Origin: Mycolicibacterium hodleri
GTDB taxonomy: Bacteria; Actinomycetota; Actinomycetes; Mycobacteriales; Mycobacteriaceae
Assembly: GCF_006439015.1 (NCBI RefSeq)
Contig: NZ_RCZG01000012.1
Location: forward strand, 85,402 to 149,401
DNA length: 64,000 nt
Reading direction: 5' to 3'
Shown one piece after another: positions 44,471 through 53,005 of the stretch; position 1 is the stretch's first letter, and each line of letters begins with the position of its first letter. The translations under genes were made by a program, and so were the position numbers. Under the pieces are notes generated by a model. It saw only the letters and a list, made by a program, of their open reading frames with translations, was not told where the DNA came from and ran no database searches.

Positions 44471-45039
44471 CTCTTGGGCCCTCCGTGCGACGCGATCAGC
44501 ACACCATCGCGGCCGTCGTGTTCGGTCAACAGCACCTTGATGTTGTCGTTGCGCGAGGTGGGCACGTTCTTTCCGACGTAGTCGGCGCGGAACGGAAGCT
44601 CACGATGACCCCGGTCGACGAGCGCTGCGAGTTGAACAGCGCGGGGGCGACCCACGTCGCGAAGGGCGTCCAGCGCAGCCCGTACGGTCCGACCGGAATA
44701 CAGCACGTCGTCGACCAGAACCACCACGGCGTCGTCGATGCCGCCATCGGGTATCGACGTGTCCTCCAGTGGGCGGGGCGGCTTGAACTTGAGGTCGTCG
44801 CGGTAGAGCGTGACGTCCAACGCTCCCGCGGGGACCGTCACCGCCGAGAACTCGGTGATGTGGGCGGCGAGCCGGGCTGCCAGCGTGACGCCCCGGGTCG
44901 GAATGCCCAGCAGGATCACGCGCGGCCCGTCGACGCCGTCGAGGGCAGTCTTCTCGATGATCTGATGCGCGATGCGGGATACGGTCCGGCTCACGTCTGC
45001 GGCGGACATCAATTCCCGGTCTGGGCTGGGTGCAGCCAT
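44467..45039 (-). CDS. pyrR: PyrR pyrimidine operon regulator / uracil phosphoribosyltransferase
   Basis: A 190-residue PRTase-fold protein with the PRPP loop VVVLVDDVLYSGRTVRAAL near 105-123, and GIPTRGVTLAARLA. PyrR binds UMP and pyr mRNA to repress the operon and has side uracil phosphoribosyltransferase activity. ATG 45039 follows AAGGAGG. A PyrR-type hairpin lies immediately before this Shine-Dalgarno, so it likely represses its own operon at translation. Confidence 0.95.
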   Translation of the reverse strand: MAAPSPDRELMSAADVSRTVSRIAHQIIEKTALDGVDGPRVILLGIPTRGVTLAARLAAHITEFSAVTVPAGALDVTLYRDDLKFKPPRPLEDTSIPDGGIDDAVVVLVDDVLYSGRTVRAALDALRDVGRPRAVQLAALVDRGHRELPFRADYVGKNVPTSRNDNIKVLLTEHDGRDGVLIASHGGPKR

Positions 45040-45045
45040 ACCTGG

Positions 45046-45071
45046 ACCTCCTTCTCCGCCTCTCGGGACGG
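45046..45071 (-). promoter_or_regulatory. PyrR-binding RNA hairpin next to the pyrR ribosome binding site
   Basis: The transcript carries CCG-TCCCGAGAGG-CGG directly followed by GAGAAGGAGG, the pyrR Shine-Dalgarno. The loop TCCCGAGAGGC fits the conserved PyrR-recognition sequence (UCC.GAGAGG) known from Bacillus pyr leaders. In mycobacteria PyrR represses by blocking ribosome binding and not by attenuation, which suits the position. Confidence 0.7.
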
Positions 45072-45149
45072 ATCGTTAAAGGACGTCGAACTTCCGCGGC
45101 AGCTTAACACCACGAATGCGATTCCTAGGACGCTGACTAAGCTGACCCG

Positions 45150-46358
45150 GTGAATCTCGACGGCAACCAAGCGTCCATCCGTGAGGCCATCGACGCAGGC
45201 CTGCTGGCAGGCGCCGTCACCATGGTGTGGCAGGCAGGCAAGGTGCTGCAGGTCAACGAACTCGGCCACCGCGACGTTCACGCCGGACTGCCGATGCAGC
45301 GCAACACCATCTTCCGGATCGCGTCGATGACCAAGCCGGTGACGGTTGCCGCCGCGATGTCGATGATCGAGGAACGCAGGTTCGCGCTGAACGATCCGGT
45401 CGCGCAATGGCTGCCCGAACTCGCCGACGTCCGCGTGATGGCCGACCCCTCGGGCCCACTCGAGGCGACGGTCCCCCTCAATCGGCCGATCACCATCGAC
45501 GACCTCATGACGCATCGCAGTGGGTTGGCCTATGCGTTTTCGGTCGGATCACCACTCAGTCGGGCCTACGGCTCACTGATGTTCCGCCAAGACCAGGACC
45601 GATGGCTCGCCGAATTGGCGCGGCTGCCGCTTGCGCACCAACCCGGCGAACGCCTCACCTATAGCCACTCGACCGACGTCCTGGGCATCGCGCTGTCCAG
45701 GATCGAGGGCAAACCGCTTGCGGACGTGCTGGCGACTCGCATATTGAACCCACTCGCAATGTCCGACACTGGATTCGCCGTGAGCCACGAAGGTCGCAGG
45801 CGCGCGGCCACCATGTACAAGCTCGACGAGGGCGGCACCCTGCGCGATGACGTGATGGGCCCGGCGCCTGTGACGCTGCCGACCTTCTGCGCCGGCGGGG
45901 CAGGGTTGTGGTCGACCGCGGATGACTATCTCGCCTTCGCTCGCATGCTTCTTGGCGGTGGCTCCGTGGACGGCGTCCGAGTGCTGTCCGAGGACTCGGT
46001 GCGACTGATGCGGACGGATCGGCTGACCGACCAGCAGAAGGCGTATCCGTTCCTGGGCATGCCGTTCTGGCGGGGTCGCGGCTTCGGCCTGAATTTGTCC
46101 GTGGTGACCGATGCCGCGCAGTCACGCCAGCTGTACGGGCCGGGCGGGCTCGGCACGTTCAGCTGGCCCGGCGCCTACGGCACGTGGTGGCAGGCCGATC
46201 CCTCGGCAGATCTGATCATGCTTTACATGATTCAGAATCTGCCCGATCTCAGCGCGGACGCGGCCGCTGCCGCGGTGGCGGGCAACACCTCGTTGGCCAA
46301 GCTGCAGGCGGCTCAACCACGTTTCGTCCGCCGCACCTACCAGGCCCTGGGGTCGTAA
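45150..46358 (+). CDS. beta-lactamase-family serine hydrolase (class C/EstB-like esterase)
   Basis: A 402-residue protein with the S-x-x-K motif SMTK (Ser59, Lys62), the second motif YSHS (Tyr171) and a late GTFSWPGAYGTWW block in place of the KTG triad. This is the pattern of LipL/EstB-type esterases and not of true beta-lactamases. No signal peptide, so cytoplasmic. GTG 45150 lies divergent from pyrR with a 110-bp shared promoter region. The natural ester is unknown. Confidence 0.88.
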   Translation: MNLDGNQASIREAIDAGLLAGAVTMVWQAGKVLQVNELGHRDVHAGLPMQRNTIFRIASMTKPVTVAAAMSMIEERRFALNDPVAQWLPELADVRVMADPSGPLEATVPLNRPITIDDLMTHRSGLAYAFSVGSPLSRAYGSLMFRQDQDRWLAELARLPLAHQPGERLTYSHSTDVLGIALSRIEGKPLADVLATRILNPLAMSDTGFAVSHEGRRRAATMYKLDEGGTLRDDVMGPAPVTLPTFCAGGAGLWSTADDYLAFARMLLGGGSVDGVRVLSEDSVRLMRTDRLTDQQKAYPFLGMPFWRGRGFGLNLSVVTDAAQSRQLYGPGGLGTFSWPGAYGTWWQADPSADLIMLYMIQNLPDLSADAAAAAVAGNTSLAKLQAAQPRFVRRTYQALGS

Positions 46359-46399
46359 CGATTCGCTGGTGTGCGTCGAACCTTGCGCCAGGCTGCCCG

Positions 46400-46633
46400 T
46401 CATCCGCCAAGTTCGGACACCTCCGCGTCGAGGATCGCCGCCTGGCTGTCCAGGTCGTGCCCGGAGAGGTCAGCGTCCCGCCCGATGCGCTCAAGCAGCT
46501 CCGCCCGTGAAATCACTTGCAGGGCACCGCGATGCGCATCGTCGTCGAGCTGGCCAAGACCGACAACGAGGATGCGTCCCTCGATTAACACCATAACCGC
46601 ATCGTCGTCGGCGTCGGCGTCGGCGAACGTCAT
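46400..46633 (-). CDS. small conserved-looking acidic protein, unknown
   Basis: A 77-residue frame: an acidic start FADADADDDAV, then VMVLIEGRILVVGLGQLDDD and a helical ISRAELLERIGRDADL region. It has the codon bias of the neighbours and lies between convergent genes. The start could be ATG 46633 or GTG 46636; neither has an ideal Shine-Dalgarno. I cannot name the family. Confidence 0.55.
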   Translation of the reverse strand: MTFADADADDDAVMVLIEGRILVVGLGQLDDDAHRGALQVISRAELLERIGRDADLSGHDLDSQAAILDAEVSELGG

Positions 46634-46781
46634 CACCTTGAATGGTCATGAACTGAGTATGCCCTCGTCGGACGCCGCCAAGGAGCGATCGACACCGGAT
46701 CGACTCTGGGGAACCATCCCAGGGGGCTGAGTGTTGACCCGCGTTGTGCAGATGCCGACGTGGTCCGCCGCAAGGGGCGAC

Positions 46782-47261
46782 TCAGGCGCCTTCTGGGTTG
46801 CTCCTCAGCGCATCGGTGGCCGCGCGGATCTGGGGAGTCACCAGCATCAGCTGACCGAGCACGCCATTGACGAAGCCTGGCGAATCGTCGGTGGACAGGC
46901 TCTTGGCCAACTCGACCGCCTCGTCGACTGCCACCGGTTCCGGGACGTCGTCGGCGTGCAGCAGCTCCCAGACCGCCACCCTCAGGATGGCGCGGTCAAC
47001 GGCGGGCAGCCGCTCCAGCGTCCACCCCTGCAGATGGGAGGAGATCAGGTCGTCGATGTGCGCGGCGTCGTCGGTGACCCCGCGGGCGACGGTCACGGTG
47101 TAGGGATTCAGTGCAGATACCTCTGAATCGCCTTCGGAGAGCAGACCGCGTCCCTCGGCTATCTCGCTCGGGGTCAGCCCGCGCGCCTCCGCCTCGAAGA
47201 GCACATCGACCGCTCGCTTGCGAGCCTGATGCCTGCCGCGGTCGCCGCGGCGGTCACCCAT
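46782..47261 (-). CDS. nusB: transcription antitermination factor NusB
   Basis: A 159-residue helical protein with ARKRAVDVLFEAEARG at the N-terminus and the C-terminal AVDEAVELAKSLSTDDSPGF then VNGVLGQL signature. NusB with NusE binds boxA RNA to support rRNA transcription. ATG 47261 is the family-like start; the frame upstream runs into a repeat. It is the last gene of pepQ-efp-nusB. Confidence 0.94.
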   Translation of the reverse strand: MGDRRGDRGRHQARKRAVDVLFEAEARGLTPSEIAEGRGLLSEGDSEVSALNPYTVTVARGVTDDAAHIDDLISSHLQGWTLERLPAVDRAILRVAVWELLHADDVPEPVAVDEAVELAKSLSTDDSPGFVNGVLGQLMLVTPQIRAATDALRSNPEGA

Positions 47262-47325
47262 CCCGTCGCTCCGCTCGCCCCAGAGCACTCATCCCGTCGC
47301 TCCGGTGCGCTTCGCTCGCCCCGGC
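47259..47325. repeat. two-copy degenerate repeat between nusB and efp
   Basis: CATCCCGTCGCTCCG occurs at about 47259 and 47290, each followed by a CGCTCGCCCC-like end, with CGCTTCGCTCGCCCC in the second. It spans the nusB start region and the gap after efp. It resembles in style, but is not the same as, the tandem arrays at 19249 and 33280. Confidence 0.6.
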
Positions 47326-47889
47326 TCAGGCATTCACACGTCCGAGGTAACTGCCGTCGCGGGAGTCGACCTTCAGCTTGTCGCCGGTGTTGATGAACAG
47401 CGGCACGTTGATCTGGGCGCCCGTCTCCATGGTGGCCGGCTTGGTGCCCGCACTGGAGCGGTCGCCCTGCAGCCCGGGGTCGGTGTGGGACACGATCAGT
47501 TCGACGGTGACCGGAAGTTCCAGGTACAGCGGTGCGCCCTCGCTGAACGCAACCTGCACCGGCATGCCCTCGAGAAGGTAGTTCGCGGCGTCTCCGACCA
47601 GGGACTCCGGCAGGGGGTGCTGTTCGAAGTCCTGGGCGTCCATGAACACGAAGTCGGTGCCGTCGCGGTAGAGGTACGTGGTGTCGCGACGGTCTACGGT
47701 CGCGGTCTCGACCTTCACGCCAGCGTTGTAGGTCTTGTCCACGACCTTGCCGGACAGCACGTTCTTGAGCTTGGTCCGCACGAACGCCGGACCCTTGCCC
47801 GGCTTGACGTGCTGGAAGTCGGTGATTTGCCACAGTTGGCCGTCGATCTGCAGGACGAGCCCATTCTTGAAGTCGGCGGTCGATGCCAC
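47326..47889 (-). CDS. efp: elongation factor P
   Basis: A 187-residue three-domain EF-P. The KPGKGPAFVRTKLKNVL loop carries the tip residue that contacts the P-site tRNA, and the C-terminal IVSHTDPGLQGDRSSAGTKP plus INTGDKLKVDSRDGSYLGR is the family signature. It rescues ribosomes stalled at polyproline. It starts 20 bp after pepQ. Confidence 0.97.
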   Translation of the reverse strand: MASTADFKNGLVLQIDGQLWQITDFQHVKPGKGPAFVRTKLKNVLSGKVVDKTYNAGVKVETATVDRRDTTYLYRDGTDFVFMDAQDFEQHPLPESLVGDAANYLLEGMPVQVAFSEGAPLYLELPVTVELIVSHTDPGLQGDRSSAGTKPATMETGAQINVPLFINTGDKLKVDSRDGSYLGRVNA

Positions 47890-47909
47890 GGGGGTTCTAC
47901 TCCTAGCCT

Positions 47910-49001
47910 CTAGAGAATCGCCAGTTCCTTGGGGAACCGGGTCAGCAGTTCGGGTGTGGGTGCATCTTCACTGCCCACGACCAGCGTGTCCTCGATGCGG
48001 ACGCCGCCGTGGCCGGGCAGATAGACACCGGGTTCCACGGTGACCGCGGAGCCAGCAAGCAGTGTACCGGCGGATGATGCGCTGATTCCCGGCGCTTCGT
48101 GGATCTGCAGACCGACCCCGTGCCCGAGACCGTGTCCGAAGTTCTCGGCGAACCCCGCATCGGCGATGACCTGCCGCGACACGTCATCCACACCGGACAG
48201 CGACGCCCCAGGGGCCAGGGCCTCGCGCCCCAGCCGCTGCGATGTCGACACCAGGTCGTACACGTCGAGTTGCCACTGCGCGACGGGCGCGAGGACGAAC
48301 GTGCGGGTCATGTCCGAGTGATAACCCGCGACGAGAGCACCGAAGTCGATCTTGACGAAGTCACCTGCGGCGAGCACGGCATCGGTCGGCCGATGGTGCG
48401 GGACCGCCGAGTTCGCCCCCGCCGCGACGATCGTCTCGAACGACACCCCGTCGGCGCCGTGGTCGAGCATTCGCGACTCCAAGTCCCGGCAGACCTCCTT
48501 CTCAGTCCGACCGGGTCGCAGCCCCCCGGCGGCGACCAGGTCGGCGAGCGCCGCGTCGGCGGCCTCGCAGGCCAACCGCAGCAGCGCGATCTCGCCGGCG
48601 TCCTTGACCTCACGCAGGGCCTCCACGGCTCCGGCCGCTCGGACCAGTTCGACGTCGCCCGCCGCCCTCGCCAACAGGGTGTGCCCGTCGACGGTCACGA
48701 CGTGGCTCTCGAAGCCGAGCCGCTGCACACCGCCCGCTGCCGCAGCGGACGCCAGGTGGGGCCCGCACGCCCGCTCGATGACGATGTCGGCGTCGGGAGA
48801 CTGCTGGGCGGCCTGGGTCCGGTAGCGGCCATCAGTCGCCAACAGGGGAATCTCGTCGTCGACTCGAATCAGTAGGGCGGCATTCGAACCGGTGAAGCCG
48901 GACAGATAACGCACGTTGACCAGGTCAGTTACCAACATTGCGTCCAACTCGGCGGCCGCGAGTCGGCGACGCAGGCGAGCCCTGCGCTGGGAAATCGTCA
49001 C
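47910..49001 (-). CDS. pepQ: M24-family Xaa-Pro dipeptidase
   Basis: A 363-residue pita-bread peptidase. The metal ligands are visible in VKIDFGALVAGYHSDMTRTF (two Asp), GHGLGHGVGLQIHE (His), VTVEPGVY (Glu) and VRIEDTL (Glu). It cleaves Xaa-Pro dipeptides in the cytosol. GTG 49001. The position in front of efp is conserved in Actinobacteria. Confidence 0.93.
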   Translation of the reverse strand: MTISQRRARLRRRLAAAELDAMLVTDLVNVRYLSGFTGSNAALLIRVDDEIPLLATDGRYRTQAAQQSPDADIVIERACGPHLASAAAAGGVQRLGFESHVVTVDGHTLLARAAGDVELVRAAGAVEALREVKDAGEIALLRLACEAADAALADLVAAGGLRPGRTEKEVCRDLESRMLDHGADGVSFETIVAAGANSAVPHHRPTDAVLAAGDFVKIDFGALVAGYHSDMTRTFVLAPVAQWQLDVYDLVSTSQRLGREALAPGASLSGVDDVSRQVIADAGFAENFGHGLGHGVGLQIHEAPGISASSAGTLLAGSAVTVEPGVYLPGHGGVRIEDTLVVGSEDAPTPELLTRFPKELAIL

Positions 49002-49034
49002 AGCGCACGACGGTACTCGCTACGCTGTGCCCTC

Positions 49035-49592
49035 ATGGGTAAGTGGTTGCTGCGCGGACTGGTGTTCGCGGCGCTGATGGTCATCGTTCGGTTGTTTCAG
49101 GGTGCCCTGATAAACGTGATGGAAAGCCAGGCGTTGTGGATCAGCATTCTGCTGGTCGCAGTCTTCGCGATCGCCGCCTTCCTCTGGGGTCTGATGGACG
49201 GCCGAGCCGACGCGAAGGCCAATCCCGACCCCGACCGTCGGGGCGATCTTGCAATGACGTGGCTGCTGGCAGGGCTGTTCGCAGGCATCGTCAGCGGCTT
49301 CGTCGCGTGGTTCATCTCGCTGTTCTACGTGAACCTGTACGCGCAGGGTCTACTGAACGAGGTGACCACGTTCGCTGCCTTCACCGCGCTGTTGATGTTC
49401 GTCTTCGCCATCGCGGGCGTGGCACTTGGCCGCGCACTGGTGGACCGCAAATCTCCCCCGCTCCAACGTCGTAGCGATGGTGATCGAGCCGATACGGATG
49501 TCTTCGCGGCCGTCCACGACGATCGGGTCGACGAGGGCGCGACCGTACCCGCGGGCGAGACTGCACCGACCCGTGTCGAGGAACGCTCCTAA
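49035..49592 (+). CDS. B-4DMT-type four-TM membrane protein
   Basis: A 185-residue protein with four hydrophobic segments (about 5-25, 35-52, 73-98, 108-131) and an acidic, charged cytosolic tail. It corresponds to the membrane gene between pepQ and aroQ in M. tuberculosis (Rv2536), grouped with B-4DMT transporters. The substrate is unknown. Its stop overlaps the aroQ stop on the other strand (shared CTAA). Confidence 0.82.
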   Translation: MGKWLLRGLVFAALMVIVRLFQGALINVMESQALWISILLVAVFAIAAFLWGLMDGRADAKANPDPDRRGDLAMTWLLAGLFAGIVSGFVAWFISLFYVNLYAQGLLNEVTTFAAFTALLMFVFAIAGVALGRALVDRKSPPLQRRSDGDRADTDVFAAVHDDRVDEGATVPAGETAPTRVEERS

Positions 49593-50017
49593 GCGAGGCT
49601 CGCCAGGTATCGCAGCGCCAACGGGTAGCCCTGCACGCCGAGCCCCACGATTACTCCGGTGGCGATGGCACTCAGGTATGAGTTGTGCCGAAACTCCTCG
49701 CGCGCATGCACGTTCGAGATGTGCACCTCGATCAGCGGCGCGGTCAATTCCGCGCACGCGTCCCGCAGCGCCACCGACGTGTGGGTCAGCGCCCCCGCAT
49801 TGAGCACGACGGGCTCCTTCGCGTCGGCGGCGGCGTGGACCCAGCCCAGCAGCTCGGCCTCGCTATCCGTTTGCCGCACGACGACCGTCAGCGCGAGTTC
49901 GGCGGCTTCGCGTTCGATGATTCCCACCAGGTCGTCGTGGGTGATGCTGCCGTAGACCTCCGGTTGGCGCTTGCCGAGTCTGCCGAGGTTGGGGCCGTTG
50001 AATACGTTGACCTTCAT
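49589..50017 (-). CDS. aroQ: 3-dehydroquinate dehydratase, type II
   Basis: A 142-residue enzyme with VNVFNGPNLGRLGKRQPEVY (catalytic Tyr), LNAGALTHTSVALRDA, EVHISNVHAREEFRHNSYL (catalytic His) and GVIVGLGVQGYPLAL. It forms 3-dehydroshikimate. It follows aroB by 28 bp and ends the aroC-aroK-aroB-aroQ operon. Confidence 0.97.
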   Translation of the reverse strand: MKVNVFNGPNLGRLGKRQPEVYGSITHDDLVGIIEREAAELALTVVVRQTDSEAELLGWVHAAADAKEPVVLNAGALTHTSVALRDACAELTAPLIEVHISNVHAREEFRHNSYLSAIATGVIVGLGVQGYPLALRYLASLA

Positions 50018-50045
50018 GGTTGCTCCTCGCGCAGGCGCTCGTCGG

Positions 50046-51128
50046 TCACTGGCGGGTGCCGATCTCTGAGTAGGCGGCGACCAGCAGCGCGGGATCCGGG
50101 CCCTCCAGCCTGGCCGGCTTGGCCAGGCCGTCGAGGACCACGAAGCGCATGACCCCGGAGCGGGTCTTCTTGTCGCCGGCCATGTACTCGAGCAGCTGGG
50201 GAAGCGCGTCGGCGTCGTAGCTCACCGGGAGTCCGAGAGCGGTCAGGACCGACCGATGACGGTCGGCCGTCTCGTCGTCGAGCCGGCCAGCCAGCCTGCC
50301 TAGTTCGGCGGCGAACATCAGTCCCACCGACACCGCCGCGCCGTGGCGCCAGCGGTAGCGTTCCCGGCGCTCGATGGCGTGGGCCAGGGTGTGGCCGTAG
50401 TTCAGGATCTCGCGCAGCTGCGACTCCTTCTCGTCGGCGGCGACGACCTCGGCCTTGACCACGACTGCACGCCGGATGAGCTCTGGCAGCACCTCTCCGG
50501 CAGCGTTCAGGGCCGCTTCGGGATCGGCCTCGATCATGTCGAGGATGACCGGGTCTGCGATGAATCCGGCCTTCACGATTTCCGCCATGCCTGCCACGAT
50601 CTCGTTGCGTGGCAACGTTTCCAGCGTGGCCAAATCTACGAGGACCGCGAGCGGCTGGTGGAAGGCGCCGACGAGGTTCTTTCCCGCCTCGGTGTTGATG
50701 CCCGTCTTGCCACCGACTGCGGCGTCGACCATCCCCAGGAGCGTAGTGGGCACGTGGACGACGTCGATACCGCGCAGCCACGTCGCTGCGGCGAACCCGC
50801 TGACGTCGGTGGCCGCTCCCCCGCCCAAACTCACGATGGCGTCCTGGCGACCGATGCCGATGCGGCCCAACACATCCCAGATGAAGCCGACGACCGGCAG
50901 TTCCTTGCCGGCCTCGGCATCCGGGATCTCGATGCGATGCGCGTCGATTCCCTTGTCGGACAAGTGCTTTCGGATCGCCTCGGCGGTCTCGTTCAGCACC
51001 GGCTGGTGCAGGATCGCCACCCTGTGACGGCCGTCTAGTACCCGTCCCAGGTCCTCGAGCAGTCCTGTCCCGATGATCACCGGGTAGGGCCGGTCGACGA
51101 GTACGTCGACGGTGACGGGTTCAGTCAT
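50046..51128 (-). CDS. aroB: 3-dehydroquinate synthase
   Basis: A 360-residue NAD- and metal-dependent enzyme with SLGGGAATDVSGFAAATWLR and PTTLLGMVDAAVGGKTGIN (NAD and substrate sites) and a zinc His in LNYGHTLAHAIE. It cyclises DAHP. The start overlaps the aroK end by 8 bp. Confidence 0.97.
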   Translation of the reverse strand: MTEPVTVDVLVDRPYPVIIGTGLLEDLGRVLDGRHRVAILHQPVLNETAEAIRKHLSDKGIDAHRIEIPDAEAGKELPVVGFIWDVLGRIGIGRQDAIVSLGGGAATDVSGFAAATWLRGIDVVHVPTTLLGMVDAAVGGKTGINTEAGKNLVGAFHQPLAVLVDLATLETLPRNEIVAGMAEIVKAGFIADPVILDMIEADPEAALNAAGEVLPELIRRAVVVKAEVVAADEKESQLREILNYGHTLAHAIERRERYRWRHGAAVSVGLMFAAELGRLAGRLDDETADRHRSVLTALGLPVSYDADALPQLLEYMAGDKKTRSGVMRFVVLDGLAKPARLEGPDPALLVAAYSEIGTRQ

Positions 51129-51768
51129 TGCGCGCTTCCGCTCGACGGGCCAGGGCCGCCGGACTCGGCGGCGCCTCGGTGGTGGGTGCCGGGTTCAAGA
51201 CGGTGGGCAGCCTGCGCCAGGTTGGCCGACGCCGCCGCCGCGCCTGCTGCTGGCGGTCGACGCCGGCAGACTCCAGTAGTTGCACGATGTGCCGGACCAC
51301 CGCGCCGGGATTGCGCCGGTTGGTGTTGATCCGCATCGTCGCCACCTCGCGGTACATGGGGACCCGCGCCGTCATCAGCTCGCGAAACCGCTCACCTGGA
51401 TCGGCGCCGGCGAGCAGCGGTCTGGTGGTTCCACCGGAGGTGCGCCGAATGCCTTCGGCTGCACTGATCTCCAGGTATACGACGGTGTGATTGGCAAGTG
51501 CCTCGCGTACCTCGGGCGTGGTGATCGCGCCGCCGCCGAGCGATACGATCCCGTCGTGGTCGGCCAGCGCCGCTCGCACCACGTCGGCCTCGATACGCCG
51601 GAATTCCGCCTCGCCCTCGACGAAGATGTCGGCGATGGTGCGGCCGGTGGTTTCGATGATCTTCGCGTCGGTGTCCAGCAGCGGGACGTCCAACGCCTTG
51701 GCAAGGCGGCGACCGATGGTGGACTTGCCCGATCCTGGCATGCCCACGAGCACGGCCTTGGGCGTCAT
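51121..51768 (-). CDS. aroK: shikimate kinase with basic C-terminal extension
   Basis: The 215 residues comprise a normal kinase (1-~172) plus an added tail. The P-loop GMPGSGKST is at 9-17, then LDTDAKIIETTGRTIADIF, the SLGGGAI loop and the lid RTSGGTTRPLLAG. The tail (~173-215) is rich in Arg, Pro and Ala and is absent from the 176-residue M. tuberculosis enzyme. The ATG shares a base with the aroC stop (TGATG). Confidence 0.95.
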   Translation of the reverse strand: MTPKAVLVGMPGSGKSTIGRRLAKALDVPLLDTDAKIIETTGRTIADIFVEGEAEFRRIEADVVRAALADHDGIVSLGGGAITTPEVREALANHTVVYLEISAAEGIRRTSGGTTRPLLAGADPGERFRELMTARVPMYREVATMRINTNRRNPGAVVRHIVQLLESAGVDRQQQARRRRRPTWRRLPTVLNPAPTTEAPPSPAALARRAEARND

Positions 51769-52964
51769 CAGCCCGACGCCCTGGCTGAATCTCGCTTGTC
51801 GATCGTGGCCAGGTAGCCATCGACGTTGGCCTTGGTCTCGGCGAGCGAGTCTCCGCCGAACTTCTCCAGGGTGGCACGGGCCAGCACGAGTGCCACCATC
51901 GTCTCGACGACGACACCGGCAGCGGGCACCGCGCAGACATCGGAGCGCTGGTGAATCGCGACGGCTTCCTCGCCTGTGGTCATGTCGATCGTGGCCAGTG
52001 CCCTGGGGACGGTCGAGATTGGCTTCATCGCGGCACGGACACGGAGTGGCTGACCATTGGTCATGCCACCCTCCAGACCGCCAGCGCGGTTGGTCGAACG
52101 GATCACCCCGTCGGGGCTCGGATAGATCTCGTCGTGTGCGACGCTGCCACGACGACGCGCCGTTTCGAAGCCGTCACCGATCTCGACGCCCTTGATCGCC
52201 TGGATACCCATGACGGCGGCCGCCAGTTGGCTGTCGAGTCGGTTGTCCCCGCTGGTGAACGATCCCAACCCGATGGGAAGTCCGTCGACGACGACCTCCA
52301 CGATGCCACCGAGCGTGTCGCCGTCCTTCTTGGCGGCCTCGATTTCGGCGATCATCAGCTTTTCGGTCTGCTCGTCCAAAGCCCGAACGGGGCTGTCGTC
52401 GATTCGGTCGAGGTCCTCCGGGCGCGGCGGCGGGCCGTCATAGGGCACCGACGCGCCAATCGAGATGACATGGGAAAGCACCTCGACCCCCAGCGCCTGC
52501 CGAAGAAACTCCCTGGCGATGGTGCCTGCGGCAACTCGGGCAGCGGTCTCGCGGGCGCTGGCGCGTTCCAAGACGGGGCGCGCGTCGTCGAAGCCGTACT
52601 TGAGCATGCCCGCGTAGTCGGCGTGTCCGGGCCGCGGCCGGGTCAGTGGCGCGTTTCGAGCGCCGTCGAGATCCGCCGTATCGACCGGATCTGAGGCCAT
52701 CACGGTTTCCCATTTGGGCCACTCGGTGTTGCCAATCTCGATGGCTATGGGGCCGCCCAGCGTCAGGCCGTGGCGCACCCCGGCCAACACGGTGACCGCA
52801 TCGGCCTCGAACTTCATGCGGGCGCCTCGTCCATAGCCGAGTCGGCGCCGCTTCAGCTGCCCGGCGATGTCGTCCGTCGTGATCTCGAGTCCAGCGACCA
52901 TACCCTCGACCATGGCCACCAGAGCGCGGCCGTGGGATTCACCAGCTGTGGTCCATCGCAACAC
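51768..52964 (-). CDS. aroC: chorismate synthase
   Basis: A 398-residue FMN-dependent enzyme with RWTTAGESHGRALVA at the N-terminus, RRRLGYGRGARMKFE, and GGLEGGMTNGQPLRVRAAMK near 330. It makes chorismate, the branch point for aromatic amino acids, folate and mycobactin. GTG 52964 matches the usual short N-terminus; an ATG three codons earlier (52973) is possible. It heads the aro operon. Confidence 0.96.
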   Translation of the reverse strand: MLRWTTAGESHGRALVAMVEGMVAGLEITTDDIAGQLKRRRLGYGRGARMKFEADAVTVLAGVRHGLTLGGPIAIEIGNTEWPKWETVMASDPVDTADLDGARNAPLTRPRPGHADYAGMLKYGFDDARPVLERASARETAARVAAGTIAREFLRQALGVEVLSHVISIGASVPYDGPPPRPEDLDRIDDSPVRALDEQTEKLMIAEIEAAKKDGDTLGGIVEVVVDGLPIGLGSFTSGDNRLDSQLAAAVMGIQAIKGVEIGDGFETARRRGSVAHDEIYPSPDGVIRSTNRAGGLEGGMTNGQPLRVRAAMKPISTVPRALATIDMTTGEEAVAIHQRSDVCAVPAAGVVVETMVALVLARATLEKFGGDSLAETKANVDGYLATIDKRDSARASG

Positions 52965-53005
52965 GCGTCCCATCTTCCCATGACGCCCTCGACCAGAGGT
53001 AATCG

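Noticed and set aside
49589..49592. Overlapping stops of the membrane gene and aroQ as an error
   Set aside because: A shared CTAA gives both genes valid stops; this is ordinary for convergent mycobacterial genes.
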